Below, piece after piece: positions 17,736 through 26,713 of a stretch of 64,000 bases of DNA. A program made the position numbers and the translations under genes. The first letter of the stretch is position 1. Every line of letters begins with the position of its first letter. The notes beneath the pieces are model-generated. The model was not told where the DNA came from. It was given only the letters and a program-made list of their open reading frames with translations, and made no database searches. Source of the stretch: Prochlorococcus sp. AG-409-M05 (lineage in GTDB: Bacteria; Cyanobacteriota; Cyanobacteriia; PCC-6307; Cyanobiaceae). The stretch is taken from contig QCKJ01000001.1 in NCBI GenBank assembly GCA_003215435.1, positions 186,001 to 250,000 of the forward strand, in the 5' to 3' direction.

Positions 17736-17915
17736 ATGTCCATTATCCCTCGGTGGGAAGTAATGACAGATGAAGCAAAAGCTCTGACTAAAAGTTTTTG
17801 TTTAGCAGCAGGGTTTCTTCTTATTACTTTCTGGTTAGTTCGAACACTGATCCCTTGGATCATCTTCGGGTTTTTAGCTTATTTAAGCTTAAAATGCTTC
17901 TCAAGAAATCATTAA
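17736..17915 (+). CDS. Small two-span membrane protein, 59 residues
   Basis: An ATG at 17736 preceded by AAAGGA (8 nt spacing) opens a 59-codon frame ending TAA at 17913-17915. A polar start (MSIIPRWEVMTDEAKALTKS) precedes two hydrophobic segments split by an Arg (FCLAAGFLLITFWLV and TLIPWIIFGFLAYLSL) and a short basic tail. That layout is typical of small thylakoid or inner-membrane proteins. No family is recognised. Confidence 0.55.
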   Translation: MSIIPRWEVMTDEAKALTKSFCLAAGFLLITFWLVRTLIPWIIFGFLAYLSLKCFSRNH

Positions 17916-18295
17916 TATTATGCTTTCTCTTTTTAAAACGAACGTTTCCTATATTCCCTAAATAATTAGACAAAGCTGGCCAAAGTAAGTCCTTTTTGAG
18001 TTCACTTAAGTAGTAAATATTTCAAGAGGAGGAGCTTTATACCCTAAAAAAAGAATCACCCTCCCGAAAAGTTTCGCTTTTCTCAGATTCCATCTTGAGT
18101 GTTAACTGCCCAGTTTTGATTTATCCACTGAACGGAGCTGGGTGAGAATGAAGAGAAATCTCGCTACTTGTTGCTTTACAAACTTAGATAAAATTTGATG
18201 GAAATTTCTGCTTTTTAAGTAATTGCCGTCTATCTGAAAACAAGCAAATGAGAAAATATTAATGGTTTTATTCCCTTGCCCAAAAGAAACTTAAA
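17916..18295. other. Gene-free stretch with two possible RNA hairpins
   Basis: About 380 nt with no open frame of note. One compound stem-loop can be drawn: GAATC/GATTC (18053-18057 with 18086-18090) enclosing GAAAAG/CTTTTC (18066-18071 with 18077-18082). A second is CCCAG/CTGGG (18109-18113 with 18138-18142). A TTTATA box lies at 18036-18041. This could be a small RNA locus, but no known RNA family is recognised. Confidence 0.3.
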
Positions 18296-18384
18296 CGGAG
18301 AGGGAGGGATTCGAACCCTCGACAGAAGTTGCCTCCTGTAACTCCTTAGCAGGGAGCCGCTTTCAACCACTCAGCCACCTCTCC
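18296..18384 (-). tRNA. tRNA-Ser(GCT)
   Basis: An 89-nt class II tRNA with a long variable arm. Acceptor stem GGAGAGG/CCTCTCC, discriminator G, D-arm GCTGAGTGGTTGAAAGC, anticodon loop CTGCTAA (anticodon GCT) and T-arm GGGTTCGAATCCC. The CCA end is not encoded. It decodes AGC/AGT. Confidence 0.97.
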
Positions 18385-18447
18385 AAAGGTTTAATCCACC
18401 TTATCAAGAGCGCCATAAAAAAATAGCGCCTTAAAAGTGTAGATGAC

Positions 18448-19608
18448 TTAAATCACTACTCGAGGCAAACGATGCTTAAAACCGCAAAGTACTTCCCAAG
18501 GAATAGATCCACTGAGATGACTCCATTGTTGGGGAGATATGAATATCTCCCCATCTTTCCCAAGCATGGTGATAACACTGCCTACCTCGATATCAGGGTG
18601 ATCAGTAACATCTAGTACAAGTTGATCCATGGTGATAGAGCCCACTTGAGGGACCAGTTGGCCACTAAAAAGGCCGAAGATCTTTCCAGAAAGTGATCTA
18701 GAAATCCCGTCTGCGTAGCCAATCCCAACTACTGCTAGTCGACTAGGGCGAGATGTTACAAAGGTATGGCCATAACTGACACCTACCCCAGCAGGAACAT
18801 CTCTAAGGAACGTAACTCGGGCTTTTACAGCCAAAGAAGGCCTCAAATCCAAACTGTTCCCATCAATATCAATAGGACTGTAACCATAAAGAGCTAGACC
18901 AACGCGAACCATGTCGTAATGAAGAGATCTACTTCGTAACGTTCCAGCAGAATTAGCTAAATGAAGACAAAGCTTGTCTTGCGGCAAAGACAAAGTTTGC
19001 ATGACTGAATCAAATTGATTTTTTTGTAACTCAGTAATCAATGTGGCTTTAGCAAGGGGGTAAGCATCCGCTAAAGCCAAATGGCTATAAATCCCCTTAA
19101 GTTGTACATACCTAAATTGTTCAATCCTTTCAACAAAATCTTTTGTATCCTCCAAATCGCACCCGAGTCTGGCCATTCCTGTATCGAGTTTCAACTGAAC
19201 CTGAAAATTTCTACCTTTGCCAGACGCCAAGTTTTCACAAAGAATTGCCTCTTTTATAGAGCTAAGAGTTACTGTCAGGTTCCATTTAAGACAAGCCTCA
19301 AGTTCATCTGAATCATATAAATTCCCTAATAGCAATATGGGTGCTTCCAATCCTGCTTTCCTAAGCTCTATCCCCTCCTTCAAAGTTGCAACTCCCAATT
19401 CTCTAGCACCACCCCTCAACGCTGCTCTAGCCACTGTCGTTGCACCATGCCCATATCCATCAGCCTTAACTACCGCCATCAAAGAAGTACCTTTAGTAAG
19501 GAGTCGTCCTATAGCCCTTGTATTCCCCTCAATTGCGGAAGGACTAACCTCAATCCAAGCCCGCTGACAAGGGTCATCTTCTATTGACTTTTTAAGGTTT
19601 TTGTTCAA
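18448..19608 (-). CDS. alr: Alanine racemase
   Basis: PLP enzyme that converts L- to D-alanine for peptidoglycan. It has 386 residues, normal for the family. The PLP lysine sits in LMAVVKADGYGHGA (about residue 48), and the second catalytic base Tyr is in GVSYGHTFVTSR. The AWIEV N-terminus, VRVGLALYGYSP and GSITMDQLVLDVTD segments are all characteristic. It lies divergent from the HNH nuclease gene with about 110 nt between, and a tRNA-Ser is 63 nt downstream on the same strand. Confidence 0.96.
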   Translation of the reverse strand: MNKNLKKSIEDDPCQRAWIEVSPSAIEGNTRAIGRLLTKGTSLMAVVKADGYGHGATTVARAALRGGARELGVATLKEGIELRKAGLEAPILLLGNLYDSDELEACLKWNLTVTLSSIKEAILCENLASGKGRNFQVQLKLDTGMARLGCDLEDTKDFVERIEQFRYVQLKGIYSHLALADAYPLAKATLITELQKNQFDSVMQTLSLPQDKLCLHLANSAGTLRSRSLHYDMVRVGLALYGYSPIDIDGNSLDLRPSLAVKARVTFLRDVPAGVGVSYGHTFVTSRPSRLAVVGIGYADGISRSLSGKIFGLFSGQLVPQVGSITMDQLVLDVTDHPDIEVGSVITMLGKDGEIFISPQQWSHLSGSIPWEVLCGFKHRLPRVVI

Positions 19609-19718
19609 AGCAGGACCACCAACTCTGGCGATCAGATAACTGATTAGGAATATGACATTAAGGTAACTGCTGCACAGTTGTTAAACAGTTAGCATTTCGC
19701 ATAAGCAGGGCGTGGCAT

Positions 19719-20219
19719 GTGAGCCAGGTGCTCGTTCTTAATGCGTCCTATGAGCCGCTAAATATCACTACCTGGCGTAGAGCCATGGTGATGATGCTTA
19801 AGGGCAAGGCAGAAAGCTTAGAACATGACCCCAATAGGCCTATTAGACCAGACACCCTGCAGCCAACTGTCATACGGCTGAGGTATTACGTAAGAGTACC
19901 TTTTAGAGAATTACCATTAACACGTCGCAATATCTTTCATAGAGATGGAAATCAATGTCAATACTGTGGAGTGACTTCATCAGAGAAACTCTCAATTGAT
20001 CATGTAATACCTCGCAGCCGCGGAGGGCTAGACAGCTGGGAGAATGTCACAACTGCATGTTTGAGTTGCAATATAGAAAAAGGAAATAGAACGCCCAAAG
20101 AAGCTGGAATGCCATTAAAACGAGTACCTCGAAAACCTTCTAGCAGTCTTAGCTTTGAAGCGACAAGACAAATAAATCTAGGGAAACACGCTGAATGGAG
20201 TAAGTATGTTTTTAGCTAG
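19719..20219 (+). CDS. Stand-alone HNH endonuclease family protein
   Basis: A 166-residue protein. The N-terminal ~70 residues (VLVLNASYEPLNITTWRRA, then a VRVPFRELPLTRRNIF strand) are followed by an HNH/McrA-type nuclease core: RDGNQCQYCG, the catalytic SIDHVIPRSRGG and CLSCNIEKGNR, with two CxxC zinc pairs flanking the active site. This is the single-domain HNH protein common in cyanobacteria; its biological role (repair, restriction or other) is not established. There is no intron or intein around it and no partner methylase. The start is GTG 19719, which overlaps an out-of-frame ATG. Confidence 0.88.
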   Translation: MSQVLVLNASYEPLNITTWRRAMVMMLKGKAESLEHDPNRPIRPDTLQPTVIRLRYYVRVPFRELPLTRRNIFHRDGNQCQYCGVTSSEKLSIDHVIPRSRGGLDSWENVTTACLSCNIEKGNRTPKEAGMPLKRVPRKPSSSLSFEATRQINLGKHAEWSKYVFS

Positions 20220-20240
20220 TCCTTTTTCCAAAAGTCACTC

Positions 20241-21338
20241 TCAATCCTCCCCAAGCTGACTTAACTCTTCTATCTGTCGCCTCTGCTCCTCTGCAATACA
20301 GGACCCTACTAATTCTTCTAATTGACCTTCAAGAACAGGCTCCAATGCAAAGTTCCTACCAAGCCTGTGATCAGTAGTTCGATTGTCCTTATAGTTATAA
20401 GTTCTAATTTTCTCGCTCCGATCTCCAGTGCCAACTTGAGCTTTCCTTGCGGAGCTTTCTCGAGCATTAGCCTCAGCCAATTGTCGCTCAAACAACTTTG
20501 CCCGCAAAATCTCCATAGCTCTTTCTCGATTCTGTAACTGGGAACGTTCTTGAGTACAAAAAACTCTGATACCAGTTGGCTTATGCAATAGGTCTACAGC
20601 AGTTTCTACCTTGTTCACATTCTGGCCTCCAGCACCACCAGATCGCGCAGTACTGATCTCCAAATCAGTAGGATCAATATTTACTTCTACCGGATCAGCT
20701 TCAGGCATTACAGCGACTGTTGCTGTAGAAGTATGAACCCTGCCTTGTGATTCTGTAGCAGGCACTCTTTGCACCCTATGAACTCCTGCCTCAAATTTCA
20801 ATTGACTAAAAACAGAGTCACCTTTGACGGAAATAATTAACTCTCTAAAACCTCCTAACTCAGCCTCCGTAGAACTAATTGGCTGAACCAACCAACCAAC
20901 TCGCTGACCGTACCTCTCATACATACGTGCCAAATCACCGGCCCAAAGACATGCTTCGTCCCCTCCTGCTCCTGCACGAATCTCCAACATCACACTTCTT
21001 TCATTTCGAGGATCTTGAGGAAGTAATGCGACAGTAATCCTTTGAATCAATTCTGTCTTACGAAGCTCTAATTGCTGCAATTCATCTTGGACTAAAGCTT
21101 CCATATCATTATCTCCTTTACTTTCTCGAAGCAATTCCTTGGTGTTTTGCCACTCGCTTTCAATGTTTAAGAGCGACTCATAGTCCAGAACCAATGGTTC
21201 CAAACGCGCTCTCTCCCTAGCAATGTTTTCCAACTTTTTAGGGTCTGAAGCCACATCAGGGTCTGCCAGTTGCCTCTCAAGAGTTATAAAACTGGCTTTT
21301 GCGGTTTCAAGCCTTGAATTAAGGATTGAAGAGTCCAT
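20241..21338 (-). CDS. prfA: Peptide chain release factor 1
   Basis: Recognises UAA and UAG stop codons and triggers peptide release. It has 365 residues. The PAT tripeptide that reads the stop codon is at residues 193-195, and the catalytic GGQ loop ([16 protein letters not shown]) is at 237-239. It is the last gene of the ribosomal supercluster, 55 nt after rpmE. Its 3' end nearly abuts the convergent HNH gene (21 nt), with no terminator visible. Confidence 0.97.
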   Translation of the reverse strand: MDSSILNSRLETAKASFITLERQLADPDVASDPKKLENIARERARLEPLVLDYESLLNIESEWQNTKELLRESKGDNDMEALVQDELQQLELRKTELIQRITVALLPQDPRNERSVMLEIRAGAGGDEACLWAGDLARMYERYGQRVGWLVQPISSTEAELGGFRELIISVKGDSVFSQLKFEAGVHRVQRVPATESQGRVHTSTATVAVMPEADPVEVNIDPTDLEISTARSGGAGGQNVNKVETAVDLLHKPTGIRVFCTQERSQLQNRERAMEILRAKLFERQLAEANARESSARKAQVGTGDRSEKIRTYNYKDNRTTDHRLGRNFALEPVLEGQLEELVGSCIAEEQRRQIEELSQLGED

Positions 21339-21393
21339 CCCAATATCTATCCTCTGATGCTGTTTGCATCAGAAATATCCCTCAACTTGAAAT

Positions 21394-21678
21394 TCAAGCC
21401 TGGTCAGAGGGGGGTTGTGGTGATTTCTCCTTATCTTTTTGCACTGTGTGGTCAGCTTTAGCAGAATCAGTGCTTCCCATTCCATACTTACGCATAAACC
21501 TATCTACTCTTCCTTCTGTATCTAAAATCTTCTGGGTACCAGTAAAGAATGGGTGATTCCCACTCCAGACATCAACATGGATTTCAGGCTGAGTTGCTCC
21601 GGTAGTCATAACAACCTCTCCATTACAAATCACCTTTGCATCTGGATACCATTTCGGATGAATATCAGGTTTTGGCAT
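21394..21678 (-). CDS. rpmE: 50S ribosomal protein L31
   Basis: Large-subunit protein that bridges to the small subunit. It has 94 residues: the conserved core MPKPDIHPKWYPDAKVICNGE, the ATQPEIHVDVWSGNHPFFTG motif and a polar C-terminal extension rich in Ser, Lys and Asp. Only one cysteine is present (VIC), so the zinc-binding CxxC set of C+ L31 proteins is missing; this is the zinc-free form. Its position between rpsI and prfA is typical for cyanobacteria. Confidence 0.95.
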   Translation of the reverse strand: MPKPDIHPKWYPDAKVICNGEVVMTTGATQPEIHVDVWSGNHPFFTGTQKILDTEGRVDRFMRKYGMGSTDSAKADHTVQKDKEKSPQPPSDQA

Positions 21679-21707
21679 TTCAAAAATAATAAAAGGGGAA
21701 ATTAGGA

Positions 21708-22118
21708 TTAACGCTTGGAATACTGAGGAGCCTTACGAGCCTTCTTCAAACCATATTTGCGCCTTTCCTTAGCACGTGGATCTCGGCTTAGGTGACCTTC
21801 TGTTTTCAAGGGCTTTCTATTGTCAGAAGACAATTCACAAAGAGCCCTGGCAGCTCCTTGCTTAATTGCATCAGCCTGACCAGTGAGGCCACCACCGGTG
21901 ACATTCACTATCACATCATATTTTTCATTAAGCCCAAGTGTCTGAAGAGGTGCCTTTACCGCAGCTAAATAAGCGGGGTTAAAGTTCAAATAATGGTCAC
22001 CTGGTCTGCCATTAATTGTAATTGAACCACTGCCAGGGATAAGTCTGACACGGGCTACGGCTGTTTTTCTACGGCCAGTGCCTCTATAAACGACAGCGTT
22101 GCTTGTAGAACTACTCAT
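21708..22118 (-). CDS. rpsI: 30S ribosomal protein S9
   Basis: Small-subunit head protein whose basic C-terminal tail touches the P-site tRNA. It has 136 residues, with [19 protein letters not shown] at the N-terminus and the tail [16 protein letters not shown] ending in the invariant Lys-Arg. The start ATG overlaps the rplM stop by 4 nt (22115-22118), so the two are translationally coupled, the standard L13-S9 pair. Confidence 0.97.
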   Translation of the reverse strand: MSSSTSNAVVYRGTGRRKTAVARVRLIPGSGSITINGRPGDHYLNFNPAYLAAVKAPLQTLGLNEKYDVIVNVTGGGLTGQADAIKQGAARALCELSSDNRKPLKTEGHLSRDPRAKERRKYGLKKARKAPQYSKR

Positions 22119-22567
22119 TGAAGTGAGGGGGCTGAATCAATCTCAAGGATTTGTGGTTTCTGAGCTGAATGGGGATGTTCAGGTCCTCTATAAACCTTGA
22201 GTTTACGAAAAAGTTGTCTTCCCAGTGCATTGTGAGGAAGCATTCCTTTAATTGCTTGTTCGATGATTCTCTCAGGCAAACGACCCTGTAATGACTGGAA
22301 GGTTTCGACCTTCATGCCCCCAGGACGACCTGAATGGCGTCGGTAAAGCTTTTGCTGCGGCTTATTACCGGTTACTTTGACCCTTTCAGCATTGACAACA
22401 ACCACAAAATCACCAGTATCCATATGAGGACTGAAATGGGGTTTTTTCTTACCTCGAAGTAAAGAGGCAACTTCTGTTGCAAGTCTGCCAAGAGTCTGAT
22501 TCTCAGCATCAACCAGATACCACTGGCGGTCAAGAGAATCTATAGAAGGAACTGTAGTCTTGTTCAT
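22115..22567 (-). CDS. rplM: 50S ribosomal protein L13
   Basis: An early-assembling large-subunit protein. The 150 residues start [20 protein letters not shown], the family N-terminus; the frame remains open further upstream to 22621 but that part is leader. Core motifs include [28 protein letters not shown] and [19 protein letters not shown]. The 179-nt gap after truA holds two hairpins just before the start, one followed by a T-run, so expression of the L13-S9 pair may be attenuated or autoregulated. Confidence 0.97.
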   Translation of the reverse strand: MNKTTVPSIDSLDRQWYLVDAENQTLGRLATEVASLLRGKKKPHFSPHMDTGDFVVVVNAERVKVTGNKPQQKLYRRHSGRPGGMKVETFQSLQGRLPERIIEQAIKGMLPHNALGRQLFRKLKVYRGPEHPHSAQKPQILEIDSAPSLQ

Positions 22568-22571
22568 CTCG

Positions 22572-22614
22572 CCGGCATGCCGGTTCAAAAATGTACCATT
22601 CGAATCAATGGTAC
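22572..22614 (-). promoter_or_regulatory. Two hairpins in the rplM leader
   Basis: On the transcript, GTACCATT-GATTCG-AATGGTAC (22614-22593, perfect 8-bp stem) is followed by ATTTTT, and then CCGGCATGCCGG (22583-22572) sits 4 nt before the rplM ATG. The first resembles a weak intrinsic terminator or attenuator. L13 autoregulatory leaders are known in other bacteria; whether this one is such an element is inference. Confidence 0.45.
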
Positions 22615-22746
22615 TGAGCAAAGAGCTTTCTGACGCTCAAGACGAGCAATTTTCGGCTCAAACTACAAGCTTACACTTTCAAGGTGACCAAAAGAAAACT
22701 GAATCGAACAAATTGAATGAAATCCAATCTAATCAGTTTTGAATAA

Positions 22747-23601
22747 TTAATTTGGAAGCTTTGGAGGGTCGCATGAAACGAGTGAAGTCCTTGGAAACGA
22801 ATCAAAACAAGAAGGACTTCTAAAAATTGGCTCTTTATAACCTGCTCGAAGCAAGCAAAGCCCTTGAGCAGGAGCAGATTCCCTTACCTCCTCTCTAGAC
22901 CTGTTTTTCCATCGCCTCTCAAAAGTTTCAAGGTCGAATCTATGTTCTCCCAAGGCAACAAGTTGACCAACCAAAAGACGAACCATCCCATACAAGAACC
23001 CCGTTGCCTGAACCTCAAGAGCTAATACATCCCCTCTTCTTTCAAGTTTGACCTCCTGAATTGTTGTTAAAGCATTTGTCCTATTGCTCCCTGAACGTTG
23101 AAACGCAGAAAAATCATGTTCTCCAAGCAAACCTTCTAAAGCCACCCTCATTAATTCATTGTCCAAACGAAACTTATATCGATGCCAACTCCAAGGAGAA
23201 AGAAATAAATTTGGAATTTTTCCGTTATAGATCGTATATCGATATCTTCGATAAATAGCCGAATGACATGCATGCCAGTCAGAAGGTCTATCAACCCCCT
23301 CCAGTACCCTTATCGTTTTAGGTAGCCTTCCATTAAGAGCAGCTGCCCATCTTTCAGGCGGTATTGGTCCAGAGCAATCAAAATGAACAACTTGACCAGC
23401 TGCATGAACGCCAGAATCAGTTCTACCTGCAGCTACAGCAGTTATTGGTCTATAAGGATCAAGGCTTTCGATCGCCTCCTCCAAGGCACCCTGAACTGTT
23501 AATCCTTTGTTCTGGCGTTGCCATCCACAATAAGCAGAACCGTCATACTGCAGACTTAAAGCTATTCTCCTAGGTGTTAATTGTGCTTGCTTGACTATCA
23601 A
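22747..23601 (-). CDS. truA: tRNA pseudouridine synthase A
   Basis: Isomerises U38-U40 in tRNA anticodon stems to pseudouridine. It has 284 residues, slightly longer than usual because of a Ser/Pro-rich C-terminal tail ([20 protein letters not shown]). The catalytic Asp is residue 62 in [18 protein letters not shown], and the [14 protein letters not shown] start, [10 protein letters not shown] and [15 protein letters not shown] segments are typical. It lies between rplQ (53 nt) and rplM in the ribosomal cluster. Confidence 0.96.
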   Translation of the reverse strand: MIVKQAQLTPRRIALSLQYDGSAYCGWQRQNKGLTVQGALEEAIESLDPYRPITAVAAGRTDSGVHAAGQVVHFDCSGPIPPERWAAALNGRLPKTIRVLEGVDRPSDWHACHSAIYRRYRYTIYNGKIPNLFLSPWSWHRYKFRLDNELMRVALEGLLGEHDFSAFQRSGSNRTNALTTIQEVKLERRGDVLALEVQATGFLYGMVRLLVGQLVALGEHRFDLETFERRWKNRSREEVRESAPAQGLCLLRAGYKEPIFRSPSCFDSFPRTSLVSCDPPKLPN

Positions 23602-23654
23602 GTTATCAATGCACTCTTTTCAAATTGATTCGCTTAGGAAAGCAACTTTAGAAA

Positions 23655-24005
23655 TTAAACGAGTTCCACAATTGACATCTGAGCATTATCTCCTCTTCTT
23701 GGTATTGTTCTAAAAATTCGCGTGTACCCACCACTACGATCTCCATATCTGTCCTGGGCTTTTTCAAATAAAGCATGTACAAGTTGCTTGTCATAAATAT
23801 ATCCAATTGCCCTACGCCTAGAAGCAAGAGTACCTTCTTTAGCAAGAGTAATCATCTTCTCTGCCTGGTCACGAAGTGCCTTTGCCCTTGCTGTTGTGGT
23901 AGTTACTCTGCCTTCTCTAATTAATTGCGTAGTCAAACCGCGCAACATTGCTTTGCGTTGATCTGCCGGACGGCCTAACTGGTGAACTCTACATTGATGT
24001 CGCAT
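23655..24005 (-). CDS. rplQ: 50S ribosomal protein L17
   Basis: Large-subunit protein near the exit tunnel. It has 116 residues, with the family start [20 protein letters not shown], the helix [20 protein letters not shown] and the C-terminal [29 protein letters not shown]. It follows rpoA at 36 nt, the order seen across bacteria. Confidence 0.97.
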   Translation of the reverse strand: MRHQCRVHQLGRPADQRKAMLRGLTTQLIREGRVTTTTARAKALRDQAEKMITLAKEGTLASRRRAIGYIYDKQLVHALFEKAQDRYGDRSGGYTRIFRTIPRRGDNAQMSIVELV

Positions 24006-24041
24006 GGTTCAAAAATTAATAGTCAAAACTGGATTAAAAGT

Positions 24042-24980
24042 TCAGGACGAGGTCCTGCTTTGAGGAATAGAAATTCCAATGCGCTCAAGTGCCTCAATCA
24101 CCTCATCTGCAGATTTAGATCCAAAGTTTTTAATCTCTAAAAGGTCTTCATAACTAAATCCCATTAAATCTGAGACTGAATTGACTTGAGCTCGTTTCAA
24201 ACAGTTGTATGCACGAACCGAAAGATTTAACTCCTCCAAAGGAATCTGAGCTTCAACAGAAGGCTCAGGTTCCTCAGGAATTTCTTCAACCATTGTGACC
24301 GTTGCTAATGGTTGAAATAACTGGATCAGCTTATTTGCTGCCTCGGCCAGAGCATCATCTGGAGAAATTGACCCATCTGTAACTATCTCCATTCTTAATC
24401 GTTCTCTAGTCGATCCACCTTCTGCGACTGCGGTTTCGTCAATTGTGAAATTAACCCGTAACACAGGCATGAAAACCGCATCAATTTGAAGGAGGTCAAT
24501 TGCACTAACCTCCTCATTGTGACGGTCAACTGGACGATATCCAACTCCACGTTCAACGTGTAGCTCTAATTCAAGACTATGGCCTTCATGAACAGTCGCT
24601 ATAGGCCTATCTGCATCAATTACTTGAACCTGAGAAGAAAATTGAAGGTCAATTGCTTTTACTTCAGCCGGACCCTTGGCAACAAGTCTCCCAATTTCCA
24701 ACTCAGAACTGCGGCTATTAACGGTTAGCTGCTTACAGTTCAAAAGAATGTCTAATACATCTTCTCGAACACCAGGAATAGTTGCATATTCATGGTTTAC
24801 TCCAGCTATTCGAACAGCTGTAACTGCACTTCCCTCAAGGCCTCCCATCAGGACCCTTCTTAAAGAGTTGCCAAGCGTAGTTGCTTGACCTCTTTCTAGA
24901 GGGCCTATTAGGAAGACTCCTGTCTGAGCTTGATCATCAGCTGTTTGATGTTCAAGTCTGTCGATCTGGTATTGCAACAC
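24042..24980 (-). CDS. rpoA: DNA-directed RNA polymerase alpha subunit
   Basis: The alpha dimer nucleates RNA polymerase assembly. The 312-residue protein has the N-terminal dimerisation domain ([39 protein letters not shown]) and, after a Glu/Pro linker ([18 protein letters not shown]), a complete alpha-CTD ([38 protein letters not shown]). The CTD binds upstream DNA and activators. It is placed between rpsK and rplQ as in most bacteria. Confidence 0.98.
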   Translation of the reverse strand: MLQYQIDRLEHQTADDQAQTGVFLIGPLERGQATTLGNSLRRVLMGGLEGSAVTAVRIAGVNHEYATIPGVREDVLDILLNCKQLTVNSRSSELEIGRLVAKGPAEVKAIDLQFSSQVQVIDADRPIATVHEGHSLELELHVERGVGYRPVDRHNEEVSAIDLLQIDAVFMPVLRVNFTIDETAVAEGGSTRERLRMEIVTDGSISPDDALAEAANKLIQLFQPLATVTMVEEIPEEPEPSVEAQIPLEELNLSVRAYNCLKRAQVNSVSDLMGFSYEDLLEIKNFGSKSADEVIEALERIGISIPQSRTSS

Positions 24981-25025
24981 GGGCTGAAGCGGGAAATAGG
25001 GTTTGCGAACTAAAAATGCGTATGG

Positions 25026-25418
25026 TTAGACGCGACGGCGTTTAGGTCTACGACAACCATTGTGCGGCAATGGGGTTACATCCCTGATCAATGTGATCTC
25101 AAGTCCTGCGACCTGCAAAGCGCGAATAGCTGTTTCTCGTCCAGACCCAGGGCCTCTAACAAGCACCTCTATTTGACGCATACCCTGATCGAGTGCGCGT
25201 CTAGCAGCTGCTTCAGCTGCTGTCTGAGCAGCAAATGGGGTACCCTTACGAGCACCCTTAAAACCACTCGATCCGGCAGATGACCAAGAAATAACCTCCC
25301 CGGAAGTGTCAGTGATTGAAACAATGGTGTTATTAAAAGTGCTCTGAATATGCACAACTCCATTAGGAACATTGCGCTTTGTCTTTTTAGAGCCTGATTT
25401 CTTAGCAGGTGGGGCCAT
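25026..25418 (-). CDS. rpsK: 30S ribosomal protein S11
   Basis: A platform protein near the mRNA exit. It has 130 residues, with a Lys-rich N-terminus, [18 protein letters not shown], the [17 protein letters not shown] turn and the C-terminal [20 protein letters not shown]. It is 73 nt downstream of rpsM and 45 nt upstream of rpoA. Confidence 0.98.
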   Translation of the reverse strand: MAPPAKKSGSKKTKRNVPNGVVHIQSTFNNTIVSITDTSGEVISWSSAGSSGFKGARKGTPFAAQTAAEAAARRALDQGMRQIEVLVRGPGSGRETAIRALQVAGLEITLIRDVTPLPHNGCRRPKRRRV

Positions 25419-25491
25419 ATTCTTGGGCCAGATCGGGAAGGGCTAGTGAGAGAGAGACTGTCTAAGCAGTTTTAACTTTTGATGGTCTGGG

Positions 25492-25857
25492 TTATTTCTT
25501 CTTACCAGCGACTGTCTTACGGGAGCCACGTCTAGTACGCGCATTAGTCCTAGTACGTTGTCCTCGTACAGGAAGACTCATGCGATGTCGGCGGCCACGA
25601 AGACAACCTATATCCTGCAAACGCTTTAAGGCCATGCCTTCTTGGCGTCGCAGATCACCCTCAATAGTAAAGGCTTCAAGAGCCGATCTAAGTTTTTGGA
25701 CATCACCATCATCAAGGTCCTTGACTCTGACATCGGGGTTGACTCCAGATTTAGTCAAGATGGTTTTGGCCCTGGTTAGACCAACTCCATAGATGTATGT
25801 AAGGGCCACTTCTACTCGCTTATCACGAGGTAAGTCGACACCGGCAATCCTTGCCAC
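25492..25857 (-). CDS. rpsM: 30S ribosomal protein S13
   Basis: Head protein contacting P-site tRNA and 50S bridges. It has 121 residues: [20 protein letters not shown], the helix-turn [13 protein letters not shown] and the basic tail [19 protein letters not shown]. It is separated from rpmJ by 109 nt without another gene; infA, often nearby in other bacteria, is not present here. Confidence 0.98.
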   Translation of the reverse strand: MARIAGVDLPRDKRVEVALTYIYGVGLTRAKTILTKSGVNPDVRVKDLDDGDVQKLRSALEAFTIEGDLRRQEGMALKRLQDIGCLRGRRHRMSLPVRGQRTRTNARTRRGSRKTVAGKKK

Positions 25858-25966
25858 TTAGTAAGTAATCGAGGGGTAAATAAGCCACCTAAGGCATAAG
25901 GTGACAAAAGTCTGGCAAGATCAAAAGTGTTTAAACCAAGATCATTGCCAAAGTTGAGAAAGGGTT

Positions 25967-26080
25967 TTATCCCTGTCTCTGTTTGTGTTTAGGAGTGGTG
26001 CAAATCACCATCACCCGACCGTGACGGCGAATAACCCGGCACTTGTCACACATTTTCTTTACTGAGGCACGCACCTTCAT
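25967..26080 (-). CDS. rpmJ: 50S ribosomal protein L36
   Basis: A 37-residue zinc-ribbon protein of the large subunit, too short for ordinary ORF lists. It reads [20 protein letters not shown], then [17 protein letters not shown]. Zinc ligands C11, C14, C27 and H32 are intact (C+ form), in contrast to the cysteine-poor L31 of the same cluster. The start ATG is at 26080-26078 and the stop TAA at 25969-25967. It lies between adk and rpsM. Confidence 0.97.
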   Translation of the reverse strand: MKVRASVKKMCDKCRVIRRHGRVMVICTTPKHKQRQG

Positions 26081-26128
26081 ATGGGGTTGTGGCTCCCAAT
26101 TTTCAAAGAATTAATCCTACTACACCAG

Positions 26129-26680
26129 TTAACTCAAAATTGATTCAATTCGATCTGTAATCGCGTCAATGGTGCCATCAGCCTGAACTGATTTAAGCAG
26201 ATCTTGCTTATTGTAATGATCTATCAATGGTGCAGTCTTATTCTTATAAACCTCTATTCGATGCCGGATAACATCTTCATTATCATCAGAACGTCCTCTT
26301 AAAAGAAGCCTTTCCAATAGAAGGTCATCATTTAATTCAAGAGAAATAACAGCCTCGATTTGTTGGTTGAGTTTCTCAAGCAATTTCTCCAAAGATATTG
26401 CCTGAGAAACTGTGCGAGGGAATCCATCCAATATCCAACCCTTAGAAGTTTTAACAAGACTGCTCTCAACAATTGCAAGAACCAATTCATCACTTACAAG
26501 CTCTCCTTTTTGCATAACAGCTGCAGCAGACTTCCCCAAATCTGTTTCAGCAGCAACTTCTGCTCTCAGTAAATCCCCTGTTGATAAATGCAAAAGGCCA
26601 GCTGAGCCACAAATTCGTTCAGCCTGAGTGCCTTTTCCTGCGCCTGGTGGTCCAAGAAATAAAAGACGACTTTTTTTCAT
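26129..26680 (-). CDS. adk: Adenylate kinase
   Basis: Interconverts ATP plus AMP and two ADP. It has 183 residues with P-loop LFLGPPGAGKGTQAERI near residues 7-23, the AMP-binding STGDLLRAEV segment and GWILDGFPRTVSQA. The lid is short (LRGRSDDNEDVIRHRIEVY) without the zinc-binding cysteines of long-lid forms. It sits 33 nt after secY in the conserved secY-adk order. Confidence 0.97.
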   Translation of the reverse strand: MKKSRLLFLGPPGAGKGTQAERICGSAGLLHLSTGDLLRAEVAAETDLGKSAAAVMQKGELVSDELVLAIVESSLVKTSKGWILDGFPRTVSQAISLEKLLEKLNQQIEAVISLELNDDLLLERLLLRGRSDDNEDVIRHRIEVYKNKTAPLIDHYNKQDLLKSVQADGTIDAITDRIESILS

Positions 26681-26713
26681 AACACAAAAATGATTCTCTA
26701 AAAAACAAACTTT

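Noticed and set aside
18400-18440. AGCGCC repeats around an A-run as an alr terminator.
   Set aside because: They are direct repeats, not inverted, so they do not form a stem.
23678-23700. A possible riboswitch between truA and rplQ.
   Set aside because: The 53-nt gap has no stable stem or known aptamer pattern.
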